Positions 47,896 through 60,940 of a stretch of DNA of 64,000 bases are shown here, piece after piece. Position numbers and translations under genes: made by a program. The stretch is from Theobroma cacao (Eukaryota; Streptophyta; Magnoliopsida; Malvales; Malvaceae), in the NCBI RefSeq assembly GCF_000208745.1, contig NC_030853.1, positions 22,276,029-22,340,028 on the forward strand. The letters run 5' to 3'. The notes under the pieces were generated by a model, which was not told where the DNA came from, made no database searches, and worked only from the letters and a program-made list of their open reading frames with translations. Each line of letters begins with the position of its first letter. The first letter of the stretch is position 1.

Positions 47896-50054
47896 GTTGT
47901 TGACTAGTAGTTTTGTATGAAATGAAATGATCAAACGACTGTGAAGAGCAAAAAGTTTCTTTTCTTAGTTTAATTTTGATGTTAAACCAAGCATTTTCAA
48001 TGGAGCTAGGATGATGATGTTGAAAACCTTACCTTATTAATTTCTTGCTTGGCTTATTGTTTTCTCTCTTGCTTTTTTCTCACTATTTCTCACCCACTCA
48101 TATAGACAAGGTGCATGCCATGATTGTCAAATCAAGAGCTTATGGTCTAATTTTTTTCCAAGGAATTCAGCTATAGAGAAGACAAAATTATGGTTTCTTT
48201 TATTTTCTTTTCTTTTTTCATGTAAAAAGATGCCAATTATGTTTACTTAAAAATTATAATCGAGTTATAATGTGAAATTAAAGTTTATACATATACATTT
48301 ACTTGTTAAATTGACTAATCTGTACAATTAAAAGTAATATGAATGTACACACAAGTGGAACTTTATAACTTTGATGCTATGTAATTAAGGCGAATTAATT
48401 TTACAGTAGGAAATATAAATAAAGGGCAAGTTATGCTCTTCAAAATAGTCAAGCTTGAAAGGTTTGCATATAGACAACCAATGCCTAATACTTTGGCTGT
48501 TTCACCAGATTAGGAGTACTCTGCTGTGTGCTTTTGCCACAATTATTAGGCTACGATGTTATCAAAAGCCAGCCATCAATTCTATATAAAAATGTCTACC
48601 ACCTAATAAAGCAATTGATGAGACAAAAAGCTTCAGCAATGGAGTCCATTCTGATGATGATATTTTTTTCCACAAGCTCTTGTTCGGGTGTGGTCAGAAG
48701 CCATGAGAAGCAAGTAATAGGACATGGCAGCCAAAGGACAAAAGAATTAAAGAAAAAGCACCACATGACACTGCCCTTTCAATGCAAAGCATCAAAGAAT
48801 GATACATATGAGGCTGTGGCTGGAAAGACAAGAAAATAAGGAAGGGGTTGGCCATGATTATGTGGCAATTATTGGCACATGAATACGTATGAAGTCTGAA
48901 TGGTGGACATCATGATCCCAAAAAGCTTTCATATATAAAAAAAGGCATGTCTACACACATTCCTATTATAGATTTTATTGACAAATAAAGACGAATTTAA
49001 AATTTTTTTTGAATGATGTTATAATTAAAATAATAATAATTAAAAAATATAAATATATTAAAATTTATAAATAAAAATTTTAACATTACATTAAAAAATA
49101 TAAATTCAGTATATTTATTTAATACAAATAAAAATATATACAATAACTATAATTGTTCACGATGATTTTTTATATTTTGAAAACGATCAGTAGAAATATT
49201 ATCAAATGCATCGTTTCAATAAATGTCATCAAGTAATCATTGGTCCACTTCTCACTCATTCAATATAGAACTTGAATTTTTGGATAAAGAGAGTGAAAAA
49301 TGTAACCAAGGATCAACAGGATGGGAGGGAGAGTAGTTTAGGTTTGACTTTTTTAATAAAATTTTAAATTATAGAAAGAAATTTTTTTATCTTTCCATGT
49401 AATATTTAAATTACTTTTTAATAAATTTACTTTAACTTTGAAACTTTGATATCATTTTTTACAAAATTACAAAAAATTTAGTATATTCATTAATATTATT
49501 AATTACATAAAACTTAATAAAACTCTATAAAAGTTGTTCAAGAAACAAAAATTTTTGTTAAATGAGTGATGTCATGTGACACCACTCTCTTCAAGGAGAA
49601 TCCGCCTGTCCACAGATAAATTATGTTAGCCAAAAAGGGCTGCCGCGTCAATGGAGCTTTCAAGAAATCTAAGTTCCATTTTATTACTAATTTTGCTATT
49701 TTTTATTTCTTTTTTTAAGAATAATAAGTAAAATGTATGTTCACATACAAAAGTAAATTTTATTTTTGACAAATTATAGATAAAATACAGTTTTTTTTAG
49801 ATAACAAATTCAGCAGTGTTAAAAACTTCAATTTTTTGTTTATTTTTTACCAATTATAATTTTGTTNATTATGATTTGTTTTTTTATTTTTATTTTTTTT
49901 ATAATAAATATTTTAAAAATAAAAAACAAATCATAAAAAGTAACAAAAGCATTAATTAAATGGACTCTTAATTTTTTTTTACATTGGTAAATATCTCAAC
50001 TAAACTAAGTATTTGGATTCACAGAGAGAGAGAAGAGAGAGAGATGAGAGAGAT

Positions 50055-50086
<32 letters not shown>

Positions 50087-51182
50087 GAGAAGAGAGAGAG
50101 AGAGAAAAAAAAAACTTTATAAAAACAGTTTTATAGGTATTTTAAAATTACATCATTTTGACAATAGAAGGGTGAAAACAAAAATCATTATTATTGATGA
50201 AATTTCAATAAAAATTTTTATTGGTAACCATGTTTTGCTTATTAATATTTTTAATTAAAATATCATCATCAACGAAAATTTTTGTCGAAATTCTTTTGAT
50301 AATGACTCAATCTCTATGAAAAATTCCGTCAAAAGTGTTATTATCAAAGTCCCTAGTTCATTTCAAATCATTAACGATGAAATTCCATCAATAACAATTT
50401 TCAAATCTATAAAATTTGTTCCATTTAAAATCTGTGAAAATAAATAGTATTATCTTTACAGTTTTTTTAACAAAAAAAAAGTTTATCGAAAATTTCCCAT
50501 TTTCTTATAATGATGTATGCATCACATATATTTTGCAATTAGATGAAAGAAACCAAATATTATTCCCTAGAGCCAATTTCAATACTTTATTATATATATA
50601 AATGAAAAATGCCTTCAGCAGTGAACAAAGAGATATTTTACATGTATATAGTAGACAAAAAGCCAGCATTCCCTATGGAAGGGATCAAAAAAGCAGTGAA
50701 AGTAGGACCTATCCAATATTTTAGACAGCAGCTTAAGTAAATGACAATACAATAACCCAACATCTTCCCAAGGATGTGTCCCTAGTTTCAAGAATAAATC
50801 CAACATGAACAAGACAAATTTCAACCTGAACAACTATGAGTTGTGAGGAAGCCCAGGCACATTAAGATATGGGAGGGCCCCCACCGCAACCGGTCCATCA
50901 AATTTTTACTTCTATAATTTATGAAAATTATTTGTTTATTTAATTAAAATTTTAATGCTATAAGTATTTAATTTATGAAAAATTAATATTTAATTTATAA
51001 CTACTTTTTTTTTTCCTTTTTCCGTTCATTTTCTCCCTTTTTTATTGAACCTTTACTGTTATAATAATAAATTTTAAACTCGTGAACACTTAATTTAAAA
51101 ATCATGAAATCTACATCAACAAAAGTTATTAATGGTCCATCAGTCTGGAATTCAACCTAAACATTTCAGTATAAATGTACCA
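47896..51182. other. Intergenic region with GA microsatellite
   Basis: No supported gene. A GA-rich run lies at about 50022-50105. One N is at 49867. Sequences at about 50180-50410 repeat words like GAAATTTC and GATGAAATT in both orientations, but I could not define an element. The part nearest 51182 is the 3' flank of the tryptophan synthase gene. Confidence 0.4.
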
Positions 51183-54100
51183 CTAGCTCATGCCAGTTAC
51201 TCGAGGAATTTTGGCTAATGATTCTTTTATTTTCTCCTCCTCAAATGACAGGTCAACCATGTCTCCCTGCAAATACTTCTCATAAGATGTCAAGTCAAAA
51301 TGGCCATGCCCACACATTGCCATGAGAATAACCTTTGGTTCTCCAGTCGCCCTACAGCGGAGCGCTTCCCTGATGGTGGCAGCAATTGCATGAGTTGGCT
51401 CAGGAGCTGGAATTAGCCCTTCAGATCGAGCAAACTGTATTGCACCTGCAAAGCAAATTGTATCTCTTAGCTTCCTCTAGCACAAAATAATCTACTCCAC
51501 CAAATTTTCATAAGTTCCTTTCACTAGCAAAGATTCGTATTGATTTAAATGTCAGCCAGTGGTTTAAGTCCAGATGAATGAAGTCACCTTGAAAGCACTC
51601 GTTTTGGGGAATTGAAACTGCTTCAACGAATCCTAATTCGTAGACATGTGAAATCAATGGTGCCATACCATGGTAACGTAAGCCCCCTACAGAGCACAGA
51701 AAATGCATTGTTGAAAACAATGAAAGAATAATATGATCTCAACCACTGTAGAATCACAATGCTAGCAAGAGATACATTACCGGCATGAATTGGGTCTGGA
51801 ATGAAGTCATGCCCTAGTGTATGCATCTTCATCAATGGAGTCATCCCTGCTGTGTCACCAAAATCATATGCATAGACACCTTTTGTTAATGAAGGACAAG
51901 CTGTAGGTTCAACTGCTCTAATAACAGGGTTGATTTTTCCACTGAGCTTTTCTCTTATAAACGGGAAACTAAGTCCTGCAAAATTGGACCCACCACCAGT
52001 ACACCCTATGATCAAGTCTGGGGTTTCACCAATGGCTTCCATTTGTCTAATGCACTCTTCCCCTATCACCGTTTGGTGTAGCAAAACATGATTGAGAACA
52101 CTCCCCAGACAGTACTTGGTATCGTCATTTGTGGCAGCAACCTCTACAGCTTCTGAAATAGCTATCCCTAAACTTCCTGGGCTTGATGGATCCATTTGCA
52201 GGATTTTACGACCTGCCTCAGTAATGTCAGATGGAGAGGGATGAACTTTTGCACCCCATGTTTGCATCATCAATTTCCGATATGGTTTCTGATCATAAGA
52301 AGCACGAACTTGCCACACCTGTAGAAAATTTCAAATAAAACGTCCTTAGCTCTACAACATGAAAATTTCAAAATGAAAATCAATGGCAGAAGTTATGCAA
52401 CTTGTACCCAAAACCTTCAATGGACAGGACCAAAAAAGGCAGTAATGATATCCTGTTTGATTTTCTCCCAGGATATAAGTTGAGTTCCGAGAATAATATA
52501 AAAAATCTTACTTCACATCCGAGACCAAATAAGCTGCATGCGAAGGCTAGTGAACTACCCCACTGGCCAGCACCAGTTTCTGTCACAACGTTCTTGATCC
52601 CTTGCTGTGCGTTGTAGAAAACTTGTGGAACTGCTGTGTTGGGTTTGTGTGATCCAGCAGGGCTGACACCTTCATACTTGTAGTAAATTCTAGCGGGTGT
52701 ATTCAGAAGCTTCTCCAACCTCTTGGCTCTAAATTCAAATAAAGATATTAGATACTCCCTAACATCGCAAATATCTTGAAAAAGGAAAAAAAAAGCATTT
52801 GGTTCTGATAACAGCTTACCTAATTAAAGGGGTTGGGCGCCAGAGTCTGTAAATATCAAGAACTTCATCAGGAATATCTATGAACCTTTCATTGGTAGCC
52901 TCCTGCTTAATTAACTCATCAGGAAATAAAGGAGACAAATCTTCTGGTTTGACTGGTTCACAAGTTTTGGGATGTAATGGAGGAGGAGGCTTTACAGATA
53001 GATCTGCTATCAGATTGTACCACTGACGAGGAATTTCTATTGCTGTAGAATCAGCATTTAAAGCTGATCTTGCTCTTACTCTATAGCCATTTGAAAGCCT
53101 TATGTGCATTTGTTTTCTCTTTAGTGGAAGGCATCCAAGCCATTGTTCCTCTCCTGAATGTGCAAAGGTAGTTGAAAAGCATAAAATCAAAGCAACATCA
53201 GAACACCATAATTAAATGGTAGTTAAATTATAGAATTATAAATCAAAAGACTGCAGTTCATACAATGAGGGAACTGTCTATAAGTATTCAACATAAGGAG
53301 CTTTGCCAATCAAAAACCTATCTTGTAACTAAATTTGGTGCAATATCAAGACAAATATAAGAAATTGTCCCGTCAAGAATGGAATATGTGATACAAGTGA
53401 AGTTTAAGTTAAGAATCTAAATAAGCAAAGTTCCTCCCTTCCTAATTCATTTCTTAAGTTGCAATACTATTACAAGACAGAACAGAGCATTTCTGTTAGG
53501 CAAAAGAGTCGCAGCCCCTCTCACAAACACGAAAAATAGTATAACAAGTTGGAGCATCCCATCTGTTCACCAAATCAACCAACCAAATAGCTATCTTGTA
53601 CCTTATTGTGAGGTATATTCCAATTTCATATGGATCAATTATACCATTGGCTTCCAGACATGGTTACCATCAGTTGAGAGTGCTTAATTTGGCTAAGTTT
53701 TGAACGATTTTAACATGACATGGCATTCAGAAATATACCAACGTTGGCATTGTCCATTAGGAAATTCCTAGAACAGAGAATTCAAGATACAATCACAACT
53801 GGCAGAAAAGGAAAGGGAAAGGACAAGAAAAAGACACTGTTTAACAGAAAGTACCACTTATTCCAGTTATTTATTTAATTATTTTGTATAAACCATGTTT
53901 AACAGAAAGTACCATTGGTTTATCGTGTGATTTATCCTAGTTTCACAAATATGAGATGCAACAATCCTGCCGCCAGCTTCAATCCAGGAATAAAGTGACT
54001 GAATTGGCTTTAAGAGTAAAAAGCCCCTATGCTATGGTCATTTCTTCAATTAAGTCCTTCACCTTTTATTGTACACAAATAGAACTTTTAATTTTAATTT

Positions 54101-55119
54101 GTATCCAAAAACCCTTAATCCTACTAGAAAATTAACCGTCACCAAATCCAATGTCAGTTGGCGTTTTATACCCACAAAACACATGACCTGACAAGCTAAC
54201 ATGATTATGTGATTACTGACATGATCATATGAAAGTTGACAGAGTCACATGGCAACTGAAACAGCCAAAAAAATGACGACGTAAGTTACATCATATGTCA
54301 ATTGACAGAAAACATCAATTGGTATTAGTTCTGATGACGGTTACATTACAGTCAAATAAAAAATTAAAGGTTCATTTTGATACAATAAAGATACTGCCAT
54401 AGTTCAAGGACTTTTTCGCTATTTAAGCGACCGAATTTGAAATTGAAACCCATATGATGCAATATGGTTTAGGGGTTTGAGCAAACAGCTACTACTGTAT
54501 ACCATTGATTTAACCTTGCAGCCCTATAACCAAGTCCTACTCATTCAAATTACACAGCCAAAATAGCTTTTGGCGACTATGCTTGAAATTCACAGTGATT
54601 TTTGGCGATGAACTTCACTTAAGTAATAACAATCTGATTCCAAACTATTATCTACTTAGTTAGTCATTCTATAATCAGAGCAGCTGATCGAAGCACCTCC
54701 TGAACAAACTCCCCAACATAGATGCATATTGATGTTTTTCCTTTTAACTTCTTTTCTTAAACTACTTTCACGTTCCCCATCAAGCTCAACTTCTTCATTA
54801 ACAAGAATTCATTCAGAGTTGGAGAAAACTAAAACTGTCATGATGTTGAGCAGTTATTCAGCTCATAAGGAAATTAAAGTTCAGAAGAAAACAATTCATA
54901 CCCAAAGTTGAATCGATTCTATCATTTTCATAATAAAAATACAGACAAATTGGAATGAACTAATATGTTAACAGCACGGGTTTGTATCGAAGAGATAAAA
55001 GAAATGCTTAAATCCCAAAAACTGTATGAAAAAATGGAAATGTTACCTTTGATGTAAATGCTTGATGAAGCTAATAAGATGGAAGGTGGGTTTGCAAGGA
55101 AAAGTGATTGAGTGGCCAT
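51183..55119 (-). CDS. Tryptophan synthase beta chain, type 2 (TrpB2-like), probably plastid-targeted
   Basis: Seven exons join in frame: 55119-55047, 53153-52820, 52728-52512, 52318-51781, 51686-51588 and 51445-51183, the first encoding the N-terminus; I count six coding exons in total (1524 nt, 507 aa). TrpB uses PLP to condense indole with serine. The PLP lysine is in SHKPNTA (Lys164), and the phosphate-binding loop is GGGSN (316-320). The long N-terminal region, with [15 protein letters not shown] before the core, is typical of the type 2 group rather than the main TrpB1 enzyme. The first exon ([20 protein letters not shown]) looks like a transit peptide, so a plastid location is likely. 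The first intron is 1893 bp and contains an inverted-repeat element. Arabidopsis has one such gene, At5g38530. Confidence 0.92.
54011..54425. mobile_element. Inverted-repeat (MITE-like) element in the first intron of the TrpB2 gene
   Basis: The left end reads TTAAGAGTAAAAAGCCCC...CTATGGTC and the reverse complement of the right end reads TTAAATAGCGAAAAAGTCC...CTATGGCAG. The arms extend over roughly 100 bp with scattered differences. There is no coding capacity. TTTAAG borders both sides (54009-54014 and 54422-54427), but I cannot tell whether it is a target duplication or part of the ends. Confidence 0.5.
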
Positions 55120-55834
55120 TTCTACAGGTTCAAGGCCTTTGCTGGTTGTACTTCTGGGAACTGGAAATTTGAACGTTGACTGATAGAATAGAACAGGGGT
55201 GAGGATCTATTCTCACTTCTTTTGTCGCTCAGTGATTATGTTTTTCTTTTGTTCCAGGAGTTCTGAAGCGTGAATCTATCGGGTTAGAAGAACATTGTGA
55301 TTTTATATCTGGTATACATAAGACAGAATTGAATTAAATTTGATCACATGGGCAACCAGGAAAGTCAAAAGTAGAGTCCCCCACCTTGGCAACTAGTGTC
55401 AGCTTTCAAGCTTTTTGTAATAAGAATTTTCAGCATGGGAACATGTACACGATGGCGGGCCACCCTTTTTTGCACTGTTTTTGACATGTAAAACTTTATC
55501 CAAGAAAATAGAAATGAAAAATAATTCACTACATTATTATGAATATATGCGTGAATAATATATCCTATGATATAATTCAAAAAGTTTAGATCAAGTCAAA
55601 CAGTATAACAAAAGTCGTAACGTGCGAATTCAGAACCTGATAGCCAGACGTAGAAAATTAAGGAGCCATCATCAATCTTTTTTTATCTAGGTACGATTGG
55701 TTACCTATTCAATTTGTTTTATTCGACGGAGTCTTAAATTAATTTTGGATTCATTTAAAGAACAATAAATTGGTTTGTGAATTTTTAAAATTGAGTTCAA
55801 GAGTATGGTTAAACACGAAAAAGGATTATCACCC
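55120..55834. other. Promoter side of the TrpB2 gene
   Basis: This region upstream of the minus-strand start should hold its leader and promoter. No other gene is seen. Confidence 0.4.
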
Positions 55835-56049
55835 TGTGACACCGGTTCCACGTCATTTAATCATATGTTATCCTGTTATAGCCGAAATTCTTAAATTTGT
55901 TTCATTGTATTTCCTTAATTATCATTTATTATTTTATCTTTGATTTTATTAACAAATTAAAATATTTTGTTTAGTTTTACGGGTGTGACGTGCACATGAT
56001 GTAATTATGAAATGCATAGTATAAAATTCAAATAATATCGGATGAATAC

Positions 56050-56362
56050 CTTGTATTGAAGATATTTCCCAGATCCGTTCATCATATTGGTGAGATCCGG
56101 AGATATTCTCTCACTTAGGAAATTATCTGGGAAACTCGCATTCGCAGGTTAACGAATAAGTCTCATTATCGAGGTAAATCATTTACGTTTTAAAAAATAA
56201 TATTTTTGTGAATACAAACCTTTTACGAACAAAAGCCTTTTATTAAAGATATTCTCTGAGCCCTCCCATCATATTGGTGGGATTCGGAGGTATCTTTTCA
56301 CTTAAGGAATTTTCCAAAGAAACTCCCTTTCGCAAGATCTTTTGGAAAGTCCCATTATCGGT
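56050..56362. repeat. Diverged direct repeat, two units about 187 bp apart
   Basis: Two stretches share the order GAAGATATT / ATCATATTGGTG / GGAGATAT (or GGAGGTAT) / TCACTTA-GGAA / CATTATCG. ATCATATTGGTG occurs at 56081 and 56268. They lie inside the candidate long LTR. Confidence 0.6.
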
Positions 56363-57341
56363 CTTATGCTTGTGTATAGAATATGTCTACATGCCATGAC
56401 ATTTAACAGTGCAATGATGATGTGCGATGTGCCTAAATAATTTCAATATTCGTTCTTAACTTTTCTTGTAACCCTCTTGTACCTAAAAGTTATTTCTTTA
56501 ATCAAAATTTCATTTTAAAATTTTTATTATTTATGCATACAATTCTTATAATTCAAATTTTTTTATTATTTTTTTATAAACCTATTTTTTATGATTTTAT
56601 ACATTTCTTTTTTTATATTTTAGTTATATTTCATTATTGTTATGAGTTTACTATCTTTAAAAATTTTATTTTTTACTATTTATTCATCATTATGAATATC
56701 ATCATTTTTTCCATAGTCTTATATATTTTAAGACTATACATTTCATTGATACCCTTTTGTATTTATTATTATTATTATATTCATTATTTTCATTATTACA
56801 TTATTTCTTTTTGTTTCTATGTTTTTATTTGATTAGGTTAATAGGTTTTTCATTTGCTTATAATCAATAAATGTTGGGATTCGATATTAAACCCCACCCA
56901 TAGGTGAGGTTTTAATTGAAATTCCGAACCTACAAAAGATCATTCTGAATTGTGACTTCTTGCATTTCAAATAAACATTCCATCATCTGTTTTGACCCCA
57001 AAACAATCATTATATTTTTTATATTTATAATTTTATACTATGTTATATTCTTTTATTTTCTAAACATACCTATATATATAAATTTGTATAACTAAATATT
57101 TTATTTCTACTACACACCTAACTTACTTTATTTATGATTAAGTATATGTATTTTCTTTCTCTTCTATTTCCTTTTCAATTAAAAAAGTCTTCTATTTTTT
57201 TATGACTAGATCTATCCCATATTTTCTATTTAAGTCTCTTTTTATTTTTTTTAACTAAATATTTTATTATATATTTTATTATATTTTATCTTAATTAAGT
57301 CTATCACCATAATTATATTTTATCTAGACATTTACTTCATA

Positions 57342-57388
<47 letters not shown>

Positions 57389-57496
57389 NNNNNNNNNNNN
57401 NNNNNNNNNNNNNNNNNNNNNNNNNNNNNNNNNNNNNNNNNNNNNNNNNNNNNNNNNNNNNNNNNNNNNNNNNNNNNNNNNNNNNNNNNNNNNNNN
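57389..57496. other. Assembly gap (108 N) after an AT microsatellite
   Basis: The gap directly follows an AT dinucleotide run from about 57342. The true length is unknown. Confidence 0.98.
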
Positions 57497-58400
57497 TTTA
57501 AACATATTAGAAACAATTTTATTATTCTTGTTATTATTACTACTTTTTATATTTTCTGTTTATTTTGATTTCCTAACACTAAAATAAACATAAATATTTT
57601 TTTATATATATATATATATAACACCTCTTCTTAGAATGATTTAAATTAAATCATAAATACATTTAAACAAAATATGTTAAACCCAAAACCAACTGAAACA
57701 AACCTACAAACAAAGGGTAAGAATTTCCCCTTACTAGGCTAGGATTGGCCCAACTTGTAGGCCCGCGAAAGGCACTTGCTTCTTACACATATCAGCCTCC
57801 CAAGGTCCACAAAGCTAAGCTCAAAACACACCGTTTTGGTGTTTGTATGGCAGCCTGAAATCCCTCAAAACTCACCATACCTTTCACCCCTCAAAACGAC
57901 ACCGTTTAGTGACCAGTTGCCCTAAGTATATAAGCCTATCTTTCTTCTTTCCCTTTCATTTCTCCTTTTTGTTTTCTCTCTCTACTCGGTTTCCTCTCCC
58001 TTCTCTCTAAACTCAAAAGCCACAACCTTTCCTCTCTTCCCTGTCTCTTCTCCCTATTGGTGATTGGAAGCTACGAAACAAAACCCCTAAATCTCTTCGA
58101 TTTGAAAAGCAAGAACTAAAACCCTAACCTACTGCCATTCCCCCCATAATCACCCACGACTTTCTTTTTCTTTTTGGTTTTGTATTCTCAAGCTTTTTTA
58201 GTTTTTTTTTGTTTGATTGTGGTTATTTTTTTGTTGTGGTTGGATGCGTTTGATAGTGAAAGTTAGGATTTTTTTTTTGTTTTCTGAAAGTAGGGATTTT
58301 TAGGGTTTTTCAGGAAGAGTTTCTTCAGGTTTTTTTTGTTGTTGTTAGGGTTTTTAAAATAGGATTTTCGGCAAAGTTAGGGATTTTTTGAAATGCATTT

Positions 58401-58527
58401 GGTGTTGGGGATACCACCTGTGCTCCTCAACACCGTGAGATGCCTTGCCAGACGCAGATTTCTCACATCTGGCAAGGTTTTGGTACTGGCAAGGGTGCAA
58501 AACGCACCCTTGCTGCATTGGCAATGC
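58401..58527. repeat. Cluster of four consecutive short hairpins
   Basis: Four inverted repeats follow one another: 58401-58410 with 58425-58434 (9 of 10 paired), 58443-58452 with 58468-58477 (perfect 10), 58489-58498 with 58504-58513 (perfect 10, loop of 5), and 58515-58520 with 58522-58527 (perfect 6). The word TGGCAAGG recurs in arms two and three. The surrounding DNA is T-rich, so this GC-richer block stands out. Confidence 0.75.
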
Positions 58528-58898
58528 CCAACTAGCTCCTCAATTTCATTTTTCATTTTTATTTATTTATTTTTTCTATTTCCAGAACATTCTTGAATTC
58601 AATTGGTTTTAGTCTTGGATTATTAAATTTAATTATGTTGCTTACTTTGATCCGTTTTCTTTTGATTTTAACTATTTTAGTCTGTTTGTTTACAAGCCTA
58701 ACGCTTTCTTGTAGATGACCAAATGCTAGGCTTGGACTTCCTAAGTCCCTGTTAGACTAGATAAAATAACATAACTATATAGAATAAAATATAAAACAAA
58801 ATAAAATGAAATATAAAATAAAAAACAGTAGATAAAATAAATAATGAAATAATATAAAATATAAAAAATGGTGTCTACAACAAGTCAAACACAAAAAA

Positions 58899-59085
58899 TG
58901 TTATCTGATTTGAATTCTTATATTTGATTACAATATCTAAATTTGATAGAGATTGAATTAGATTAAAATTATTAAGTTATTAATAGGCTTTCATTTTATT
59001 TGTAAATACACACTTAAATAAGATATTCTTATTCTCTCCAAATATTTTCTCTCATAGTTGTTCTTTCAAGTTATATTTCATAATA
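58899..59085 (+). repeat. Probable short 5' LTR of the decayed copia element
   Basis: It begins TGTTATCTGATTTG and ends in TTTCATAATA just before TTATTAGCACGAT, which resembles the primer-binding region (TTATCAGCACGA type) of one plant copia group. A gag, protease and integrase of the same orientation follow. The ends are approximate. Confidence 0.4.
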
Positions 59086-59887
59086 TGTTATTAGCACGAT
59101 TCTTTAATCTTTTGAGTTTTGATATCATTTAGTTTTTATTATCATCTCAAAGTCGAAGTTTAAGTTTCTTTAGTTTTCAAAATCATCAGTTTAATTTTCT
59201 TCAGTTTTCAACATCACCTCGAGTCGAAGTTTCAATTTTTTCAAACTTCAAAAAGGATTTTAATGGTTGGTCAAGTTTTCACCATCATCTCAAAGTTGAA
59301 GTTCTAGTTCTTTCAAGTTTCAAAAAAGATTTCAATGGTTGGTCTTTAATTTTTTATTTTAACAAATCAAATAAATGACTTGATATCTCTTTAGTATTTT
59401 CATTACCTGAAAATCAATCTTAATGTGAATTTGCTATCATATAGAATGTATTATATTTTGTCATTTAATTGGAAAGAGAATTTGCTATTATATTGTATGT
59501 ATCACATTTTATCCATTGATTTATTAAATTGGAAAGTGAATTTCTATCATGTAGTATGTATCATATTTTATCCCTTAATTTATTAATTTGAATTGAGCAT
59601 GCAAATAAATATAATGATAAATGATCTCTTTGTTCTTGTATTGGAATATAATTTGCTTAATACATGATTTATTAGTTTTGAATTTCAAATATGGATATAC
59701 TCAGTAAATGTAAATCTTTTTTTAAACCTATAAAATTTTGCATAAGACATTTTTGAATTGAATATATGAAATTGACTTTGTATGATGTCTATTTTGTAAC
59801 AAGAGGAAAATACTTATACCTTGGGTATCTGAAAATATATTTTGTTTTGAATTTCATATATATTTGTGGTTGAGCAAAAAAACGAGT

Positions 59888-60335
59888 TGTTAATGAAAAA
59901 TCATATCCCATGTTAAAACAACTAACTAAACTAAAGAGGGACACTTAGTTCAGCCTAACTAACTAACAACCTCAGTACTGCTGGTAAAAGTAAAAACAAC
60001 TATACTAAATAAATAACCGATGACTACTTTATTTACAAGTTTAACACTGAACCAACTATGACTAACTCTTTCTTCATGTCTCAACTCTGTTCAAAGGTTT
60101 CCACATTCGAACTAAGCTTCCATTTTAGATTATGAACAGTTATCCTGGCTGATACTCCCCCTCAAGATGATGTGTATATTATGAACATGCATCTTGCTAA
60201 GTAGTTTGTAAAATTGCTTTGGTAGCAAAGCTTTGGCAAACAAGTTTGCAACTTGATCTTCAGTTGAAATGTGAATAGGTTCAATTACATTGCAAAGCAC
60301 CTTTTCTAGTATAAAATGGCAATCAAGGACATGGA
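59888..60335 (-). mobile_element. Truncated copia 3' end inserted in opposite orientation
   Basis: On the minus strand, about 60330-60180 reads DCHFILEKVLCNVIEPIHIS and then TEDQVANLFAKALLPKQFY, the C-terminal tail of a copia RNase H. The polypurine tract CTTGAGGGGGAG follows at 60166-60155, then LTR-like sequence down to roughly 59888. Only the 3' tail of that element is present. It interrupts the plus-strand copia gag/leader region. Confidence 0.6.
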
Positions 60336-60420
60336 AGGTGATAATAATTGCAATCATGGTGATGACACTAATCACTATTCTAATAATAAGAATACCATTC
60401 AAAGTGGGTAGAAAAATTTA

Positions 60421-60935
60421 GGGTAAAATACCCTAACTCTCTTACATTTTGATTGAAATTACATAAAGGTTCATTAGTTTTTAAAATGGACATTTCGCCC
60501 CAAAAAAATATTTTTCGTTGGACACATAGGTTCAACCATTAGTCAACCGTTAATATTTTCGTCAATGTACTGACGTGGCAAGGGTAGAAAAATAATTTTA
60601 CCCTTGATTAATTTTTATAATATAATTATATAATTTTATTATTTTTTATTAATTAAAAAAAAACTCCTTATTGGGAAGCAACAAATCTCCCTTAAGGGAG
60701 CTCTGATCGGGCTCCCTAAAGGAGCATTGGGTTCCCCAAAGAGAGCAACTCTATTTTTTTTATTTTTTTAAAAATATAATAAAAATTTTTAAAATTAATA
60801 AAAAAAGGACATTTTAGTCTTTTTATTATTTTTGTTAACGGTGTTTGTAGTCTTGGGATAGAGTGTTTATTTTGAAAACTAATAAACCTTCGTATAATTT
60901 TGGTCAACACTGGTAGGGGTAGGGGTATTTTACCC
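60421..60935. mobile_element. Mutator-type MITE with perfect 9-bp target duplication
   Basis: The 515-bp element begins GGGTAAAATACCC and ends GGGTATTTTACCC, an exact inverted pair. It is flanked on both sides by AAAAATTTA (60412-60420 and 60936-60944), a perfect 9-bp duplication characteristic of the Mutator superfamily. The arms continue inward with partial matches (AAGGTTCATTAGTTTT against AAGGTTTATTAGTTTT). It encodes nothing convincing. Confidence 0.85.
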
Positions 60936-60940
60936 AAAAA

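Larger units (their letters stand above)
55835..58879 (+). repeat. Candidate long LTR of a gypsy-like element (about 3 kb, contains an assembly gap)
   Basis: The left end TGTGACACC and right end GGTGTCTACA are inverted copies apart from one base. A TATA-like AGTATATAAGCC lies near 57926, followed by a CT-rich leader-like stretch and then a cluster of hairpins (58401-58527). A diverged direct repeat of about 187-bp period lies at 56050-56362. No coding region is present. The flanking pentamers (CACCC and ACAAG) do not match, so this may not be one intact solo LTR. Confidence 0.35.

Noticed and set aside
48528..48839. 103-aa plus-strand frame, with a possible short secreted peptide starting at an internal Met
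   Set aside because: A weak hydrophobic stretch after the internal Met is the only support; no family motif, leader or splice context.
50013..50258. 81-aa frame rich in Arg/Glu
   Set aside because: It is a translation of the GA microsatellite.
50150..50460. Repeated GAAATTTC/GATGAAATT words in both orientations
   Set aside because: I could not find ends, target duplication or a consistent period; may be a decayed transposon.
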